Part shown: positions 22,357-29,269 of the stretch, in pieces
Layout of the letters: each line of letters opens with the position of its first letter
How positions within the stretch are numbered: position 1 is the first letter of the stretch
Virus record (IMG/VR): IMGVR_UViG_3300020131_000008
Coordinates: 1-29,269 of that record
DNA: 29,269 bases
Strand: one strand, 5' to 3'
From: a virus
Notes under the pieces: model-generated
What the model saw: only the letters and a program-made list of their open reading frames with translations
Database searches by the model: none
What the model was told of the DNA's origin: nothing
Position numbers and translations under genes: made by a program

Positions 22357-23161
22357 CGTTTACGAAGAATCGGCCTATTCCGGGCAGCCGGTCGAGTTGT
22401 ATGAATTCCAGCGGGGGGTCGATTATTGGCGTTTCACCTCGGCGGATGAGGACCGGACCTATAACGCCCAGACCTTTACCTGGACGCCGATCACCCGCTC
22501 GACGCTGGACGAAACTTCGGAACTGAACCGAACTAACCTCGAAATCACGGTGCAGCGGGACAACCCGGTGGCGGAGCTGTTCCGGCTCTATCCGCCCGGC
22601 GCGGTCGTGACGGTCAAGATTTGGCGACTGCACCGGGGCGATACGGACGCCGCCCTGGTCTGGATGGGGCGGGTGCTCAATTGCGAATGGCTCGCCGGCG
22701 GCGAAGCGGTCCTCCACTCGGAGCCCGCGTACACGTCGATCCGCCGCAACGCCCTCCGGCGGCACTACCAGCGGCAATGCCCCCATGTGCTCTACGGCCC
22801 CGCCTGTCGGGTCAATCAAGCGGCGTTTAAAGTCACGGGCACAGTGGCCGTCCTCAATGGGTCCTCCGTGCAGATCAATGCCGCTGGGGGTTATGACGAC
22901 GGTCATTTCGCCGGAGGGTTCATCGAATGGAACAGCTCGGCTGGGGTGTCCGACAACCGGCTGATTACCGACCACACGTCGGTCACCCTGGTGATGGCCG
23001 CGCCGATCATCGGCTTAGCCGTGGGGGATACGGTCAACTTGTACCCGGGGTGCGACCACACCTTGAACACCTGCAATACCAAGTTTTCGAATCACCTGAA
23101 CTACGGCGGATGCCCCTACATCCCGCTCAAGAACCCCTTCAACTTGCAGACCTTGTACTGA
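22346..23161 (+). CDS. Tail hub protein, BR0599/DUF2163 family (gpL-like)
   Basis: 271 residues. The N-terminal part (YEFQRGVDYWRFTSADEDRTYNAQTFTWTPI) and ELNRTNLEITVQRDNPVAELFRLYPPGAVVTVKI are characteristic of this family. Cys residues at 145, 154, 236, 243 and 256 (CPHVLYGPAC, CDHTLNTC, GGCPYIPLKNPF) resemble the C-terminal Cys set that binds an iron-sulfur cluster in lambda gpL and in gene transfer agent hubs. Cluster binding here is inferred from the spacing. The protein would sit at the tail tip between the distal tail protein and the J-like protein. Its ATG lies inside the previous gene. Confidence 0.85.
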   Translation: MTYSVYEESAYSGQPVELYEFQRGVDYWRFTSADEDRTYNAQTFTWTPITRSTLDETSELNRTNLEITVQRDNPVAELFRLYPPGAVVTVKIWRLHRGDTDAALVWMGRVLNCEWLAGGEAVLHSEPAYTSIRRNALRRHYQRQCPHVLYGPACRVNQAAFKVTGTVAVLNGSSVQINAAGGYDDGHFAGGFIEWNSSAGVSDNRLITDHTSVTLVMAAPIIGLAVGDTVNLYPGCDHTLNTCNTKFSNHLNYGGCPYIPLKNPFNLQTLY

Positions 23162-23162
23162 G

Positions 23163-23465
23163 ATGGACGCACAGGCTTTCGCCCACCAGCTCCTCGATCA
23201 AGTGCCCCTGATCCTCCTGGTCATGGGCTGGGACGACCTGATCTACATCGCCATCCTCCTGGCCACCACGGCCTTGTCGATGGCCTTGGCGCCCAAGCCG
23301 CCGAAGCCGAAACCGGCGGTGTTGAGCGATTTCGACGTGCCGACCGCCGAAGAGGGGCGGCCGATCCCGGTGGTGTTCGGAACCGTCACGGTCAAGGGGG
23401 CGAACGTCATCTGGTATGGCGACCTTGGGACCAAGGCCATCAAGAAGAAGGGGGGCAAGAAATGA
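23163..23465 (+). CDS. Small tail-assembly protein with membrane helix
   Basis: 100 residues, starting 1 base after the hub gene. A hydrophobic helix (about residues 12-46, with LILLVMGWDDLIYIAILLATTALSMAL) is followed by a Pro/Lys stretch (PKPPKPKPAV) and a region with ADEEGRPIPVVFGTVTVKGANVIWYGDL (here AEEGRPIPVVFGTV...), which is typical of the N-terminal part of J-type tail-tip proteins and of small genes just before J. It probably corresponds functionally to the K/I positions in lambda; this is inference from position. The basic tail overlaps the next ATG. Confidence 0.6.
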   Translation: MDAQAFAHQLLDQVPLILLVMGWDDLIYIAILLATTALSMALAPKPPKPKPAVLSDFDVPTAEEGRPIPVVFGTVTVKGANVIWYGDLGTKAIKKKGGKK

Positions 23466-23665
23466 TGATTAAAGTTCATCACGCCCGGAGCCTCTATGGC
23501 ATTAAGGGCTATTGCAGCCGGGGCATGAGGAGTTTCGCGGCCCGGCATAGGCTGGACTGGGAGAAATTCCTCACGGACGGCATCCCCGAAGAAGAGTTGC
23601 TCGCGACCGGCGACGACATGGCGCGTCAGGTGGTTGAGCACGCGCATCGGATGGAGGAGACCTAA
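23462..23665 (+). CDS. Small tail-associated protein, 67 aa
   Basis: The ATG overlaps the previous stop (ATGA) and its stop overlaps the J-like ATG (TAATG), so it is embedded in the operon. The protein has a short beta start (MIKVHHARSLYG), a Lys/Arg-rich middle (CSRGMRSFAARHRLDWEKFLTDG) and an acidic helix (EEELLATGDDMARQVVEHAHRME). Proteins of this size and pattern precede J-type genes in several siphophages without known function. Confidence 0.6.
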   Translation: MMIKVHHARSLYGIKGYCSRGMRSFAARHRLDWEKFLTDGIPEEELLATGDDMARQVVEHAHRMEET

Positions 23666-25839
23666 TGGGCTTCGGGAGCAAAAAGCAGACTGTTGGCTAC
23701 AAGTACTATATCGGGATGCACATGGCGGTGTGTTATGGCCCGGTGGACGAGGTGCAGCAGATCATTGTCGGGGATCGGGTGGCCTGGTCCGGGGCCGTCA
23801 CCAGCACCCAGGATGTGACGGTCAGCGCGGAGAGTCTCTTCGGGGGCGAGAAACGGGAGGGGGGCATCTCGGGTACGGTCGGCTTCAAATTCGGGGACGC
23901 CAATCAAGCCCAGGACAGTTATCTGGCCGCCAAGCTGGGGGCGAACTGCCCCGCCTTTAGGGGCATTCTGTCCTTCGTCCTGAAGAAGGTCTACATCGGC
24001 AACAACCCCTACCTCAAAAACTGGGCGTTCAGGCTCAAGCGCCTGCCGGCCAAGGGCTGGGACGACGCCAAACGGGACATTGGGGGACACGCCAACGCCG
24101 CGCACATCATCTACGAATGCGTTACCGATCCCGACTGGGGCATGGGCTACCCGGCGAGTTCCCTGGATGACCTTAAGTTCAAAGCGGTGGCGGACACGCT
24201 CTACGCGGAGGGCTTCGGGCTGTCCCTGCTCTTCAACCAGCAAGGACCGATTCAGGATTTCATCCAGCAGGTGCTCAACCACATCGGCGCGGTGTTTAGG
24301 CTCAACCAGACCACGGGGCTGTTTGAACTCAAGCTGATTCGGAGCGACTACACCCCGACGAGCTTGCCACTCCTCGATGAATCGAATGTCGTCTCGCTCG
24401 ACAGTTACCAGCGGGCGGCCTGGGGCGAGACGGTCAACGAGATCGTTCTCCAGTACACCACTGCCGACGAAAAGGACAGGTCGATCACGGTCCAGGATCT
24501 CGGGAATATCCAGATCCAGGGCGGAGTGGTCAGCGAGACGATCAGCTACCCCGGTATTCGGGACGATGCCCTCGCCCAGCGGGTGGCCCTTCGTGAACTT
24601 AAGGTCAGATCGACCCCCTTGGCGAAGATCCGCTTAACGATCAATCGCAAGGGCTGGAACCTCCACGCCGGGGACGTGTTCCGGTTTTCCTGGGCCAAGC
24701 TCGGGCTGTCCGAGGTGGTCTTCCGGGTCGGTCAGGTTCAGGGCGGAATCCTTCAGAACGGACGGATCACGCTGGAAGCCGTCGAGGACATCTTTGGTCT
24801 GCCCACCAACAGCTATGCCGCCCAGCAGCCGGTCGGCTGGACCAGCCCCAACAACGCCCCCGCCATTGCCCCTTACCGGCTGGTATACGAAGCGCCTTAC
24901 TGGGATTTGGTCCGCGCTTTTGGCGAGGCCGATGCCCAGGTGCTCCCGGCTGACGCCGGTTATCTGGTCGCGGCGGGGGTCCGGCCTTCCTCCGATGCGC
25001 TCAATTTCACCTTGATGACCCGAACCGGCTCAAATGCCTATGCGGATCAGGGCGTCGGGGATTTCTGCCCGACCTGCACGCTCGTCCAGGCCCTCGCGCC
25101 AGCGGTCAGCAGCACGATTGCCTACACCGGGGGCGTCGATATGGAGGATGTCGCGGTCGGGGATTACGCAGTCATTGGCGGCACGGAATGGGTGGCGGTC
25201 ACGGCACTCAATGTGGAGGCGGGGACGGTGACCGTGGATCGGGGCATTCTTGACACCGTGCCTACGGCCCACGCCGCCGGGACCCGGATGTTCTTCCCCT
25301 ACGACTTCAACGGCTTCGACCAGACCGAATGGCTGGTTGGCGAGACGATCAACGCGAAAATCCTGCCGACCACCGGGATGGGAACCCTGGCGGAGGCCTC
25401 GGCCCCCGCGGACAACCTGATCATGAACCGGCGCCAGGCACGGCCCTACCCGCCAGGCAACGTGCAAGTAAACGGCCAGCGCTGGCCGGTCGCCACGACC
25501 GGCACCCTGAGTCTGACCTGGTCGCACCGAGACCGCGTGCAGCAGACGGCGGGCTTCATCAAGCAGGACGCCGGCAACATCGGGCCGGAGTATGGCGTCA
25601 CCTACACCTTGCGCCTCTATGACGAGACCAACACGTTGCGAAGAACCGTGAATCTATCTGCGGCCAATTACGTCTGGTCGGTCGAGGAGGCAGACTGCGG
25701 ACTCGGACGGCTGAACGCCCATGTCCGCTTCGAGTTGGAGGCGGTACGGAGCGGCTATGTGTCTCTGCAACAGCACAACATCGAATTCGACCGGGCCGGC
25801 TACGGCCTGCACTATGGATCTTACTATGGAGGTATCTGA
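23665..25839 (+). CDS. Host-specificity/tail tip protein, J-like
   Basis: 724 residues. The N-terminal half has the J/TipJ landmarks: GYKYYIGMHMAVCYGPVDEVQQIIVGDRVAWSG, KKVYIGNNPYLKNWAFRLKRLP, DWGMGYPASSLDDLKFKAVADTLYAEGFGLSLLF, then a run of beta modules. The C-terminal third contains a FN3-like region (PGNVQVNGQRWPV, TLSLTWSHRDR) and ends GLHYGSYYGGI. It would form the central tail tip and contact the host receptor. Two internal stretches, GACCTTAAG at 24169 and CTTAAGGTC at 24598, recur in the decayed copy near the right edge. It overlaps both neighbours. Confidence 0.85.
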   Translation: MGFGSKKQTVGYKYYIGMHMAVCYGPVDEVQQIIVGDRVAWSGAVTSTQDVTVSAESLFGGEKREGGISGTVGFKFGDANQAQDSYLAAKLGANCPAFRGILSFVLKKVYIGNNPYLKNWAFRLKRLPAKGWDDAKRDIGGHANAAHIIYECVTDPDWGMGYPASSLDDLKFKAVADTLYAEGFGLSLLFNQQGPIQDFIQQVLNHIGAVFRLNQTTGLFELKLIRSDYTPTSLPLLDESNVVSLDSYQRAAWGETVNEIVLQYTTADEKDRSITVQDLGNIQIQGGVVSETISYPGIRDDALAQRVALRELKVRSTPLAKIRLTINRKGWNLHAGDVFRFSWAKLGLSEVVFRVGQVQGGILQNGRITLEAVEDIFGLPTNSYAAQQPVGWTSPNNAPAIAPYRLVYEAPYWDLVRAFGEADAQVLPADAGYLVAAGVRPSSDALNFTLMTRTGSNAYADQGVGDFCPTCTLVQALAPAVSSTIAYTGGVDMEDVAVGDYAVIGGTEWVAVTALNVEAGTVTVDRGILDTVPTAHAAGTRMFFPYDFNGFDQTEWLVGETINAKILPTTGMGTLAEASAPADNLIMNRRQARPYPPGNVQVNGQRWPVATTGTLSLTWSHRDRVQQTAGFIKQDAGNIGPEYGVTYTLRLYDETNTLRRTVNLSAANYVWSVEEADCGLGRLNAHVRFELEAVRSGYVSLQQHNIEFDRAGYGLHYGSYYGGI

Positions 25840-26192
25840 TGGCATCGACCGAGCCGCGCAGCGGACTCAAATATGCCTGGGGCACTGGCTTCAACGGGTG
25901 GGGAGCGGACATGGACGCCAACCTGCTCTTGATCGGCCGCTTCGGCTTTCACCTGAGCATCAAGGATCGCGACCTGACGGCTCCACCCGGCACGCCGATG
26001 ACCGGTGACACCTACATTTGCGCCGCCGGCAGCACAGGCGCCTGGGCCGGCAAGGATGGGCAGGTTGCGATCTACGACGGCGCGGCTTGGCAATTCGGCA
26101 CGCCACGCATCGGCTGGGTCGCCTACATCGAGGACGAGGAAAAGCTGAGCGCCTACAAGGCCGCGGGCTGGAGCGCGGGGGTAGCACTATGA
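25839..26192 (+). CDS. DUF2793-type phage protein
   Basis: 117 residues. GLKYAWGTGFNGWGADMDANLLLIGRFGFHLSIKDRDLTAPPGTPMTGDTYICAAGSTGAWAGKDGQVAIYDGAAW and the IGWVAYIEDEEKLSAYKAAGW ending are the pattern of the DUF2793 family, found at the tail-fibre end of phage operons. The family is thought to be a virion decoration or fibre component, but the function is unproven. Its ATG overlaps the J-like stop, and its stop overlaps the next ATG. Confidence 0.75.
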   Translation: MASTEPRSGLKYAWGTGFNGWGADMDANLLLIGRFGFHLSIKDRDLTAPPGTPMTGDTYICAAGSTGAWAGKDGQVAIYDGAAWQFGTPRIGWVAYIEDEEKLSAYKAAGWSAGVAL

Positions 26193-26629
26193 GCGCGAAA
26201 ACGAATTACGCTGAGAACAAGATCATCGATTGGCTGTTCCGCGGCCAACCCCTCACGCCGCCCGCTACCTGGTACGTCGGCTTGTTCCTCAGCAACCCGA
26301 GCGACGCCGGGAACGACAGCGTGGAGGCTACTGGCGGCAATTATGCCCGCGTCGCCGTGGCCAGCAACCTGACCAATTGGGCCGGCACTCAGGGCGCCGG
26401 TACGACGACCGCTTCGAGCGGGACCAGCGGCACGACCTCGAACAATGTGACCGTGACCTTCCCGACCCTGACGGCGGATATTGGAACGGCCGTGGGATTT
26501 GGATACTGGGACGCGCCGACCGGGGGGAATCTCTGGATCAAGGGGGCACTGGCCCAAGCGAAGCCGTTACTCACCGGCGACACCCCGGAATTCCCCCCAG
26601 GAACTCTACAATACCAAGAGGATGATTGA
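26189..26629 (+). CDS. Tail fibre-associated protein, 146 aa
   Basis: From the ATG at 26189 (ATGA overlap; the frame is open upstream only as shadow). The protein has KTNYAENKIIDWLFRGQPLTPPATWYVGLFLSNPSDAG, a recognised pattern of small phage tail-fibre proteins, then Thr/Ser/Gly-rich strands (AGTTTASSGTSGTTSNNVTVTFPTLTAD) and GTAVGFGYWDAPTGGNLWIKGAL. It probably attaches fibres or forms a short fibre; the exact role is unknown. Its stop overlaps the next start. Confidence 0.7.
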   Translation: MSAKTNYAENKIIDWLFRGQPLTPPATWYVGLFLSNPSDAGNDSVEATGGNYARVAVASNLTNWAGTQGAGTTTASSGTSGTTSNNVTVTFPTLTADIGTAVGFGYWDAPTGGNLWIKGALAQAKPLLTGDTPEFPPGTLQYQEDD

Positions 26630-27771
26630 TGACTACGAACGTCAAACTGTTTAAATCCACCAATGTCGGAGCCCCCGCCCTTACGGGCCAGGCGGGCTCC
26701 CTGATCGCCCTGCTCGACGCCATCCTGGTCAACGGCTACAACGCCGGATCGGTGACCTCCATCACCCGCAGCGGCTCAACCGCCACCGCGACCCGCGCTG
26801 GGCACGGCTTCCAGATCGGGGACTGCATTCTCAACGAAGGGGTGGATCAGGCCGAGTATAACGGCGAGTTCTATATTACAGCGGTAACGGCAGACACATA
26901 TCAATTTACCGTGTCTGGCACCCCGGTATCGCCCGCGACCGGCGTCCTGACTTCCAAGAAAGCACCCTTGGGCTGGACCAAATCCTATTCGGGCACTAAC
27001 AAAGCGGTCTATCGGCAGTTGGGCGGCAACCTCATGTACCTGCGCGTCGATGACGCCGGAACCTCCACTGCGCGGGTGGTGGGTTACGAATCCATGGTCG
27101 ATGTGGATACCGGCACAAACCCGTTCCCCGCTGGTACGCAGATCTCGGGCGGATTGTATTGGAGCAAAAGCAGCACCACCGATGCGACGGCGCGACCCTG
27201 GTTGCTCGTCGGCAACGACCGGCTGTTCTATCATCAAATCAACCCGAACAGTGATGGCACCGCCTCCAGTTCCATGGTGTTCAGCTTCGGTGACATCAAG
27301 AGCTACAAGGTCGGAGACGCTTTCGGCACCTGGATTGTCGGTGGTACCTCCGCTTCGGTGACTTCGAACAATCTCTTACACCATCTCGTGAACTCCATAG
27401 CATCGCCAAGCGCAGGCCACTTCCTGGGGAGGAGCTTCACTCAGGCTGGAAGTTCTCTGAATTTCGGCAAGCACAGCGATTATGTAAAAGGCCAAACGGC
27501 TTCCGCCATGGGTTCAAGCGGTATGAGCTACCCTAGTGGCCCTGACTCCAGCCTTTATCTGTCCCCGGTTTGGGTACATGAGCCGACCGGCCCGCATCTG
27601 CGGGGCGAGGCGGTGGGGTTGTGGAATCCGCTCCACGCCCGGCCTCTGTCGAATTGGGACACGTTTGAAGGTGCGGCAGGATCGGTCTTGGCAGGTAAGA
27701 AGTTCATAGCCGTGAACATGTACACCAGCGCTCAAGCGTTTCTTGAAATCAGCAACACCTGGAGCTTCTGA
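26629..27771 (+). CDS. Probable receptor-binding or tail fibre protein, 380 aa
   Basis: Starts with ATG at 26629, overlapping the previous TGA; a TTG one codon upstream is less likely. The N-terminal 30 residues (NVKLFKSTNVGAPALTGQAGSLIALLDAIL) may anchor it to the tail. A beta module follows (SITRSGSTATATRAGHGFQIGDCI, YNGEFYITAVTADTYQFTV), similar in style to FCCH-type add-on domains in phage proteins. The rest is a long beta-rich, Ser/Thr-rich region ending in FLEISNTWSF, which could be a receptor-binding domain. No catalytic motif is visible. Confidence 0.65.
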   Translation: MTTNVKLFKSTNVGAPALTGQAGSLIALLDAILVNGYNAGSVTSITRSGSTATATRAGHGFQIGDCILNEGVDQAEYNGEFYITAVTADTYQFTVSGTPVSPATGVLTSKKAPLGWTKSYSGTNKAVYRQLGGNLMYLRVDDAGTSTARVVGYESMVDVDTGTNPFPAGTQISGGLYWSKSSTTDATARPWLLVGNDRLFYHQINPNSDGTASSSMVFSFGDIKSYKVGDAFGTWIVGGTSASVTSNNLLHHLVNSIASPSAGHFLGRSFTQAGSSLNFGKHSDYVKGQTASAMGSSGMSYPSGPDSSLYLSPVWVHEPTGPHLRGEAVGLWNPLHARPLSNWDTFEGAAGSVLAGKKFIAVNMYTSAQAFLEISNTWSF

Positions 27772-28139
27772 TGGCGGATCTAGGACCCATCGGCGTTAGC
27801 CGTACTCAATCCTACGCTTCACGCTTGTGGGAGACCCCGGCGTTCTCGACGAAACGAAGCGGCGGCACTTACTCGCGCAGTTGGGATCTACCGGTGGGCG
27901 GCTCAGGCCAACTCAGCGGCGTCGTTAAGCAAGCCGGCACACCAGTGTCCGGCCGTTGGGTACGGCTTTATTACCGCAAGACTGGCGGTCTGATCGGCTC
28001 CGTCCAAAGCGGGGTCAACGGTGAGTTCTCGTTCGGCGGCCTCGATCCGGGCGCCCAATATTTCGTGATCGCGTTTGATGACCTGAATCAAGCGCCTGAC
28101 TTCAACGCCGTGATCTTCGATCTGTTGACGCCGGTATGA
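27771..28139 (+). CDS. Tail fibre accessory protein with carboxypeptidase regulatory-like domain
   Basis: 122 residues; the ATG overlaps the previous stop. Residues about 47-122 (GQLSGVVKQAGTPVSGRWVRLYYRKTGGLIGSVQSGVNGEFSFGGLDPGAQYFVIAFDD) form an Ig-like beta sandwich of the carboxypeptidase-regulatory type, often found in surface-exposed virion proteins. The first 45 residues are Ser/Thr-rich and polar. Its stop overlaps the next ATG. Confidence 0.7.
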   Translation: MADLGPIGVSRTQSYASRLWETPAFSTKRSGGTYSRSWDLPVGGSGQLSGVVKQAGTPVSGRWVRLYYRKTGGLIGSVQSGVNGEFSFGGLDPGAQYFVIAFDDLNQAPDFNAVIFDLLTPV

Positions 28140-28483
28140 GCTATACCCCACCGGTCGGCAACGCCGTCATTTGCGATTTTCAGGGCAGTTACACGCCGCC
28201 AGCCGGCAACTCGACGGTTCTGGAATTTAGCGTAGGGCAGCTAGGTCTGGCCGGCCTGGCAAGAGCCGCCAGTTCGGCACAGGCCGCGCTTTCCGTCCGC
28301 CGCTCGCTGGCGACCGTGGCGGCCAGCGTCAGCCTAACCACCGGCATCCTGGTGGCGCCGGTCCCGTTGCAGCTAGTTTGTACCACGGCATCCCGTAGCC
28401 GTCTTTCGACGGCCTTGCCGGTACGCCGGCCGATGACCGGCGTTTCCGCAGGCAGAAGCACGGCGTCGGCGAAATTGTATTAG
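28136..28483 (+). CDS. Tail protein with repeated YTPPxGN motif
   Basis: 115 residues. Two copies of the motif YTPPVGNAV/YTPPAGNSTV at about residues 3-11 and 19-28, each followed by a short strand ending F (CDFQG, LEFSVG), a motif seen in phage tail-fibre end proteins. The rest (about 35-112) is Ala/Ser/Leu-rich, low in complexity, and may be poorly folded or a stalk. It is the last intact structural gene; sequence after it is decayed. Confidence 0.6.
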   Translation: MSYTPPVGNAVICDFQGSYTPPAGNSTVLEFSVGQLGLAGLARAASSAQAALSVRRSLATVAASVSLTTGILVAPVPLQLVCTTASRSRLSTALPVRRPMTGVSAGRSTASAKLY

Positions 28484-28524
28484 CCGATCTGTGGGTCTTC
28501 AGAGACTGTTTAAGCCAGGCGCCC

Positions 28525-28664
28525 CTTAAGGTCCCCCGCGTGGACTGGGGGGCGATCTGACCTTAAGTTCAAAAGGAAAGCCCCGGAGAGACCTTCTTTC
28601 CTAAAATCAGGCCCCCTAAAAGTAGCACACCTTCAGCGTCTAGCTGGGCGGTGAACTTAAGGTC
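28525..28664. repeat. CTTAAGGTC inverted-repeat cluster after the last tail gene
   Basis: CTTAAGGTC at 28525-28533 and 28656-28664, and its inverse GACCTTAAG at 28559-28567. The first two flank CCCCC and GGGGG, giving a cruciform-like structure. The same nonamer occurs twice within the J-like gene (24169-24177 inverted, 24598-24606 direct). A further GGAAAG/CTTTCC hairpin lies at about 28573-28600. The stretch 28484-28652 holds no coding frame with family features. Confidence 0.55.
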
Positions 28665-29027
28665 AAATCGACGTCCCTCGCAAAAATAAGGCTAACGGTA
28701 AATCGCCAGGGATGGCATTTGCATTCTGGAGATGTGTTCCGTTTTTCTTGGGCGAAGCTTGGGCTCTCCGAAGCGGTCTTTCGTGTTGGTAAAGTCCAGG
28801 GCGGAACCTTGCAGGACGGGCGTATTACCATTGAGGCAGTCGAGGACATCTTCGGCTTGCCGACCAACACTTACGCTGCGCAGGAGCCGGTCGACTGGAC
28901 CACCCCGAACAACGCCCCGGCCGCGGCGCCGTACCGGCTGGTGTACGAGGCCCCTTATTGGGATACAGTCCGCGCTTTCGGTGAGGCCGACGCCCAGGTG
29001 CTGCCGTCCGATAACCGCTGTTCATAA
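28653..29027 (+). pseudogene. Decayed partial copy of the J-like tail tip gene
   Basis: From 28653 the frame reads ELKVKSTSLAKIRLTVNRQG and continues WHLHSGDVFRFSWAKLGLSEAVFRVGKVQGG, aligning without gaps to J-like positions 24594-24950 over about 118 codons, then diverges at VLPSDNRCS and stops. Most nucleotide differences are at third codon positions, so the two copies were both under selection before this one was truncated. The copy lacks the first ~300 and last ~300 residues of a J-like protein. Upstream scraps (GACTGGGG near 28543, GACCTTAAGTTCAAA at 28559) also occur in the J-like gene at similar order, implying internal deletions. Confidence 0.8.
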
Positions 29028-29053
29028 GTGATAAGAGAAAGCGGCCTTAGCGT

Positions 29054-29076
29054 GCGGCAACACGCCGCTGATTTTT
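29054..29076 (+). terminator. Rho-independent terminator-like hairpin
   Basis: GCGGC at 29054-29058 pairs with GCCGC at 29064-29068 around a 5-base loop (AACAC), and five T's follow at 29072-29076. It would end transcription of the late operon. The stem is short but GC-rich. Confidence 0.5.
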
Positions 29077-29078
29077 GG

Positions 29079-29112
29079 TGTGCCGTATTTGTGCCGAAAC
29101 CTCTGGGCACAC
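29079..29112. repeat. GTGCC repeats, possible integrase arm-type sites
   Basis: TGTGCCG at 29079-29085 and 29090-29096, spaced by 11 bases (one helical turn), and an inverted GGCACAC at 29106-29112 pairing with GTGTGCC at 29078-29084. Short repeats of this kind beside a tRNA attachment site often bind a tyrosine integrase. A hairpin function cannot be excluded. Confidence 0.35.
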
Positions 29113-29142
29113 CTTCGTAAATTCTATAAGTTATTGATTTTA

Positions 29143-29192
29143 TGGCGCCCCGGATACGATTCGAACGTACGACCTTCCCCTTAGGAGGGGGA
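29143..29192 (-). tRNA. 3' half of tRNA-Arg(CCT), attachment-site remnant
   Basis: On the minus strand the sequence shows the anticodon stem and loop (TCCCC, loop CTCCTAA with anticodon CCT, GGGGA), the variable region, the T arm (GTACG-TTCGAAT-CGTAT), the 3' acceptor strand CCGGGGC, G and encoded CCA. The 5' acceptor strand GCCCCGG and D arm are missing: bases beyond 29192 are unrelated and AT-rich. It is therefore a partial tRNA gene, as left when an element integrates within a tRNA. tRNA-Arg(CCT) is a known integration target (argW in Escherichia coli). Confidence 0.75.
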
Positions 29193-29249
29193 TAAAAGCG
29201 CCTTTTAGATCAAAAGGTTATCTAAGCTAATTTATAGATATCTATTATA

Positions 29250-29262
29250 AATCAATCGCTTA
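29250..29262 (+). promoter_or_regulatory. IHF-type site near the attachment remnant
   Basis: AATCAATCGCTTA matches the IHF consensus WATCAANNNNTTR at every defined base, in an AT-rich context 58 bases beyond the tRNA fragment. IHF sites are expected in the arms of tyrosine-integrase attachment sites. One match of this degeneracy could occur by chance. Confidence 0.4.
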
Positions 29263-29269
29263 ATATCAC

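Noticed and set aside
24594-29005. Diversity-generating retroelement with the two J-like segments as variable and template repeats
   Set aside because: Differences are mostly third-position and involve all bases rather than being confined to adenines, and no reverse transcriptase is present.
1-29269. CRISPR array
   Set aside because: No regularly spaced direct repeats with unique spacers were seen; the repeats present are dispersed palindromes or short motif pairs.

Overview
The window looks like a degraded, mosaic lambda-like siphophage prophage, with an accessory region on its left and an integration junction on its right. Base composition (GC-rich phage genes, AT-richer cargo), dispersed REP/BIME-type palindromes and the gene families suggest a gammaproteobacterial host. 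A methanotroph-like genome is possible, but that is a guess from the style of the repeats only.

Left part (1-7147). An AT-rich run of four small plus-strand genes (366-1765) begins with a two-helix membrane protein ending in a CxxC-x11-CxxC zinc ribbon; two of the other three proteins also carry Cys motifs. A REP cluster follows, then a minus-strand gene that fuses a LamG/concanavalin-like domain to a TIR/deoxyribosyltransferase-like domain. Next comes an immunity-type leader: a TGTAAGC operator-like palindrome, a sigma70 promoter, a C4-type antisense RNA with an Ash-like ORF, and a KilA-N antirepressor gene plus one small gene. REP palindromes then flank the last ~100 codons of a restriction endonuclease and a minus-strand secreted CAP-domain protein with its own promoter and terminator.

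Structural part (7148-28483). This is a nearly continuous, tightly overlapping operon in lambda order: gpW-like, portal, S49 protease with a nested scaffold start, decoration protein, capsid E, FII-like, Z-like, U-like, major tail protein, G and G-T by predicted -1 frameshift, holin and Rz/Rz1 spanins placed inside the tail module, tape measure, tail-tip proteins including an L-like Cys-rich hub and a J-like protein, then receptor-binding and fibre genes. No terminase, endolysin, integrase or replication gene is seen. The expected terminase position holds REP elements and the CAP gene, so the prophage is probably defective or depends on genes elsewhere.

Right end (28484-29269). A decayed second copy of part of the J-like gene, a terminator, GTGCC repeats, and a 3' half of tRNA-Arg(CCT) on the minus strand, with an IHF consensus 58 bp beyond it. 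The tRNA lacks its 5' half, which points to an attachment-site junction, possibly between two elements in tandem.

All calls come from reading sequence and translated motifs by eye; no database search was run.
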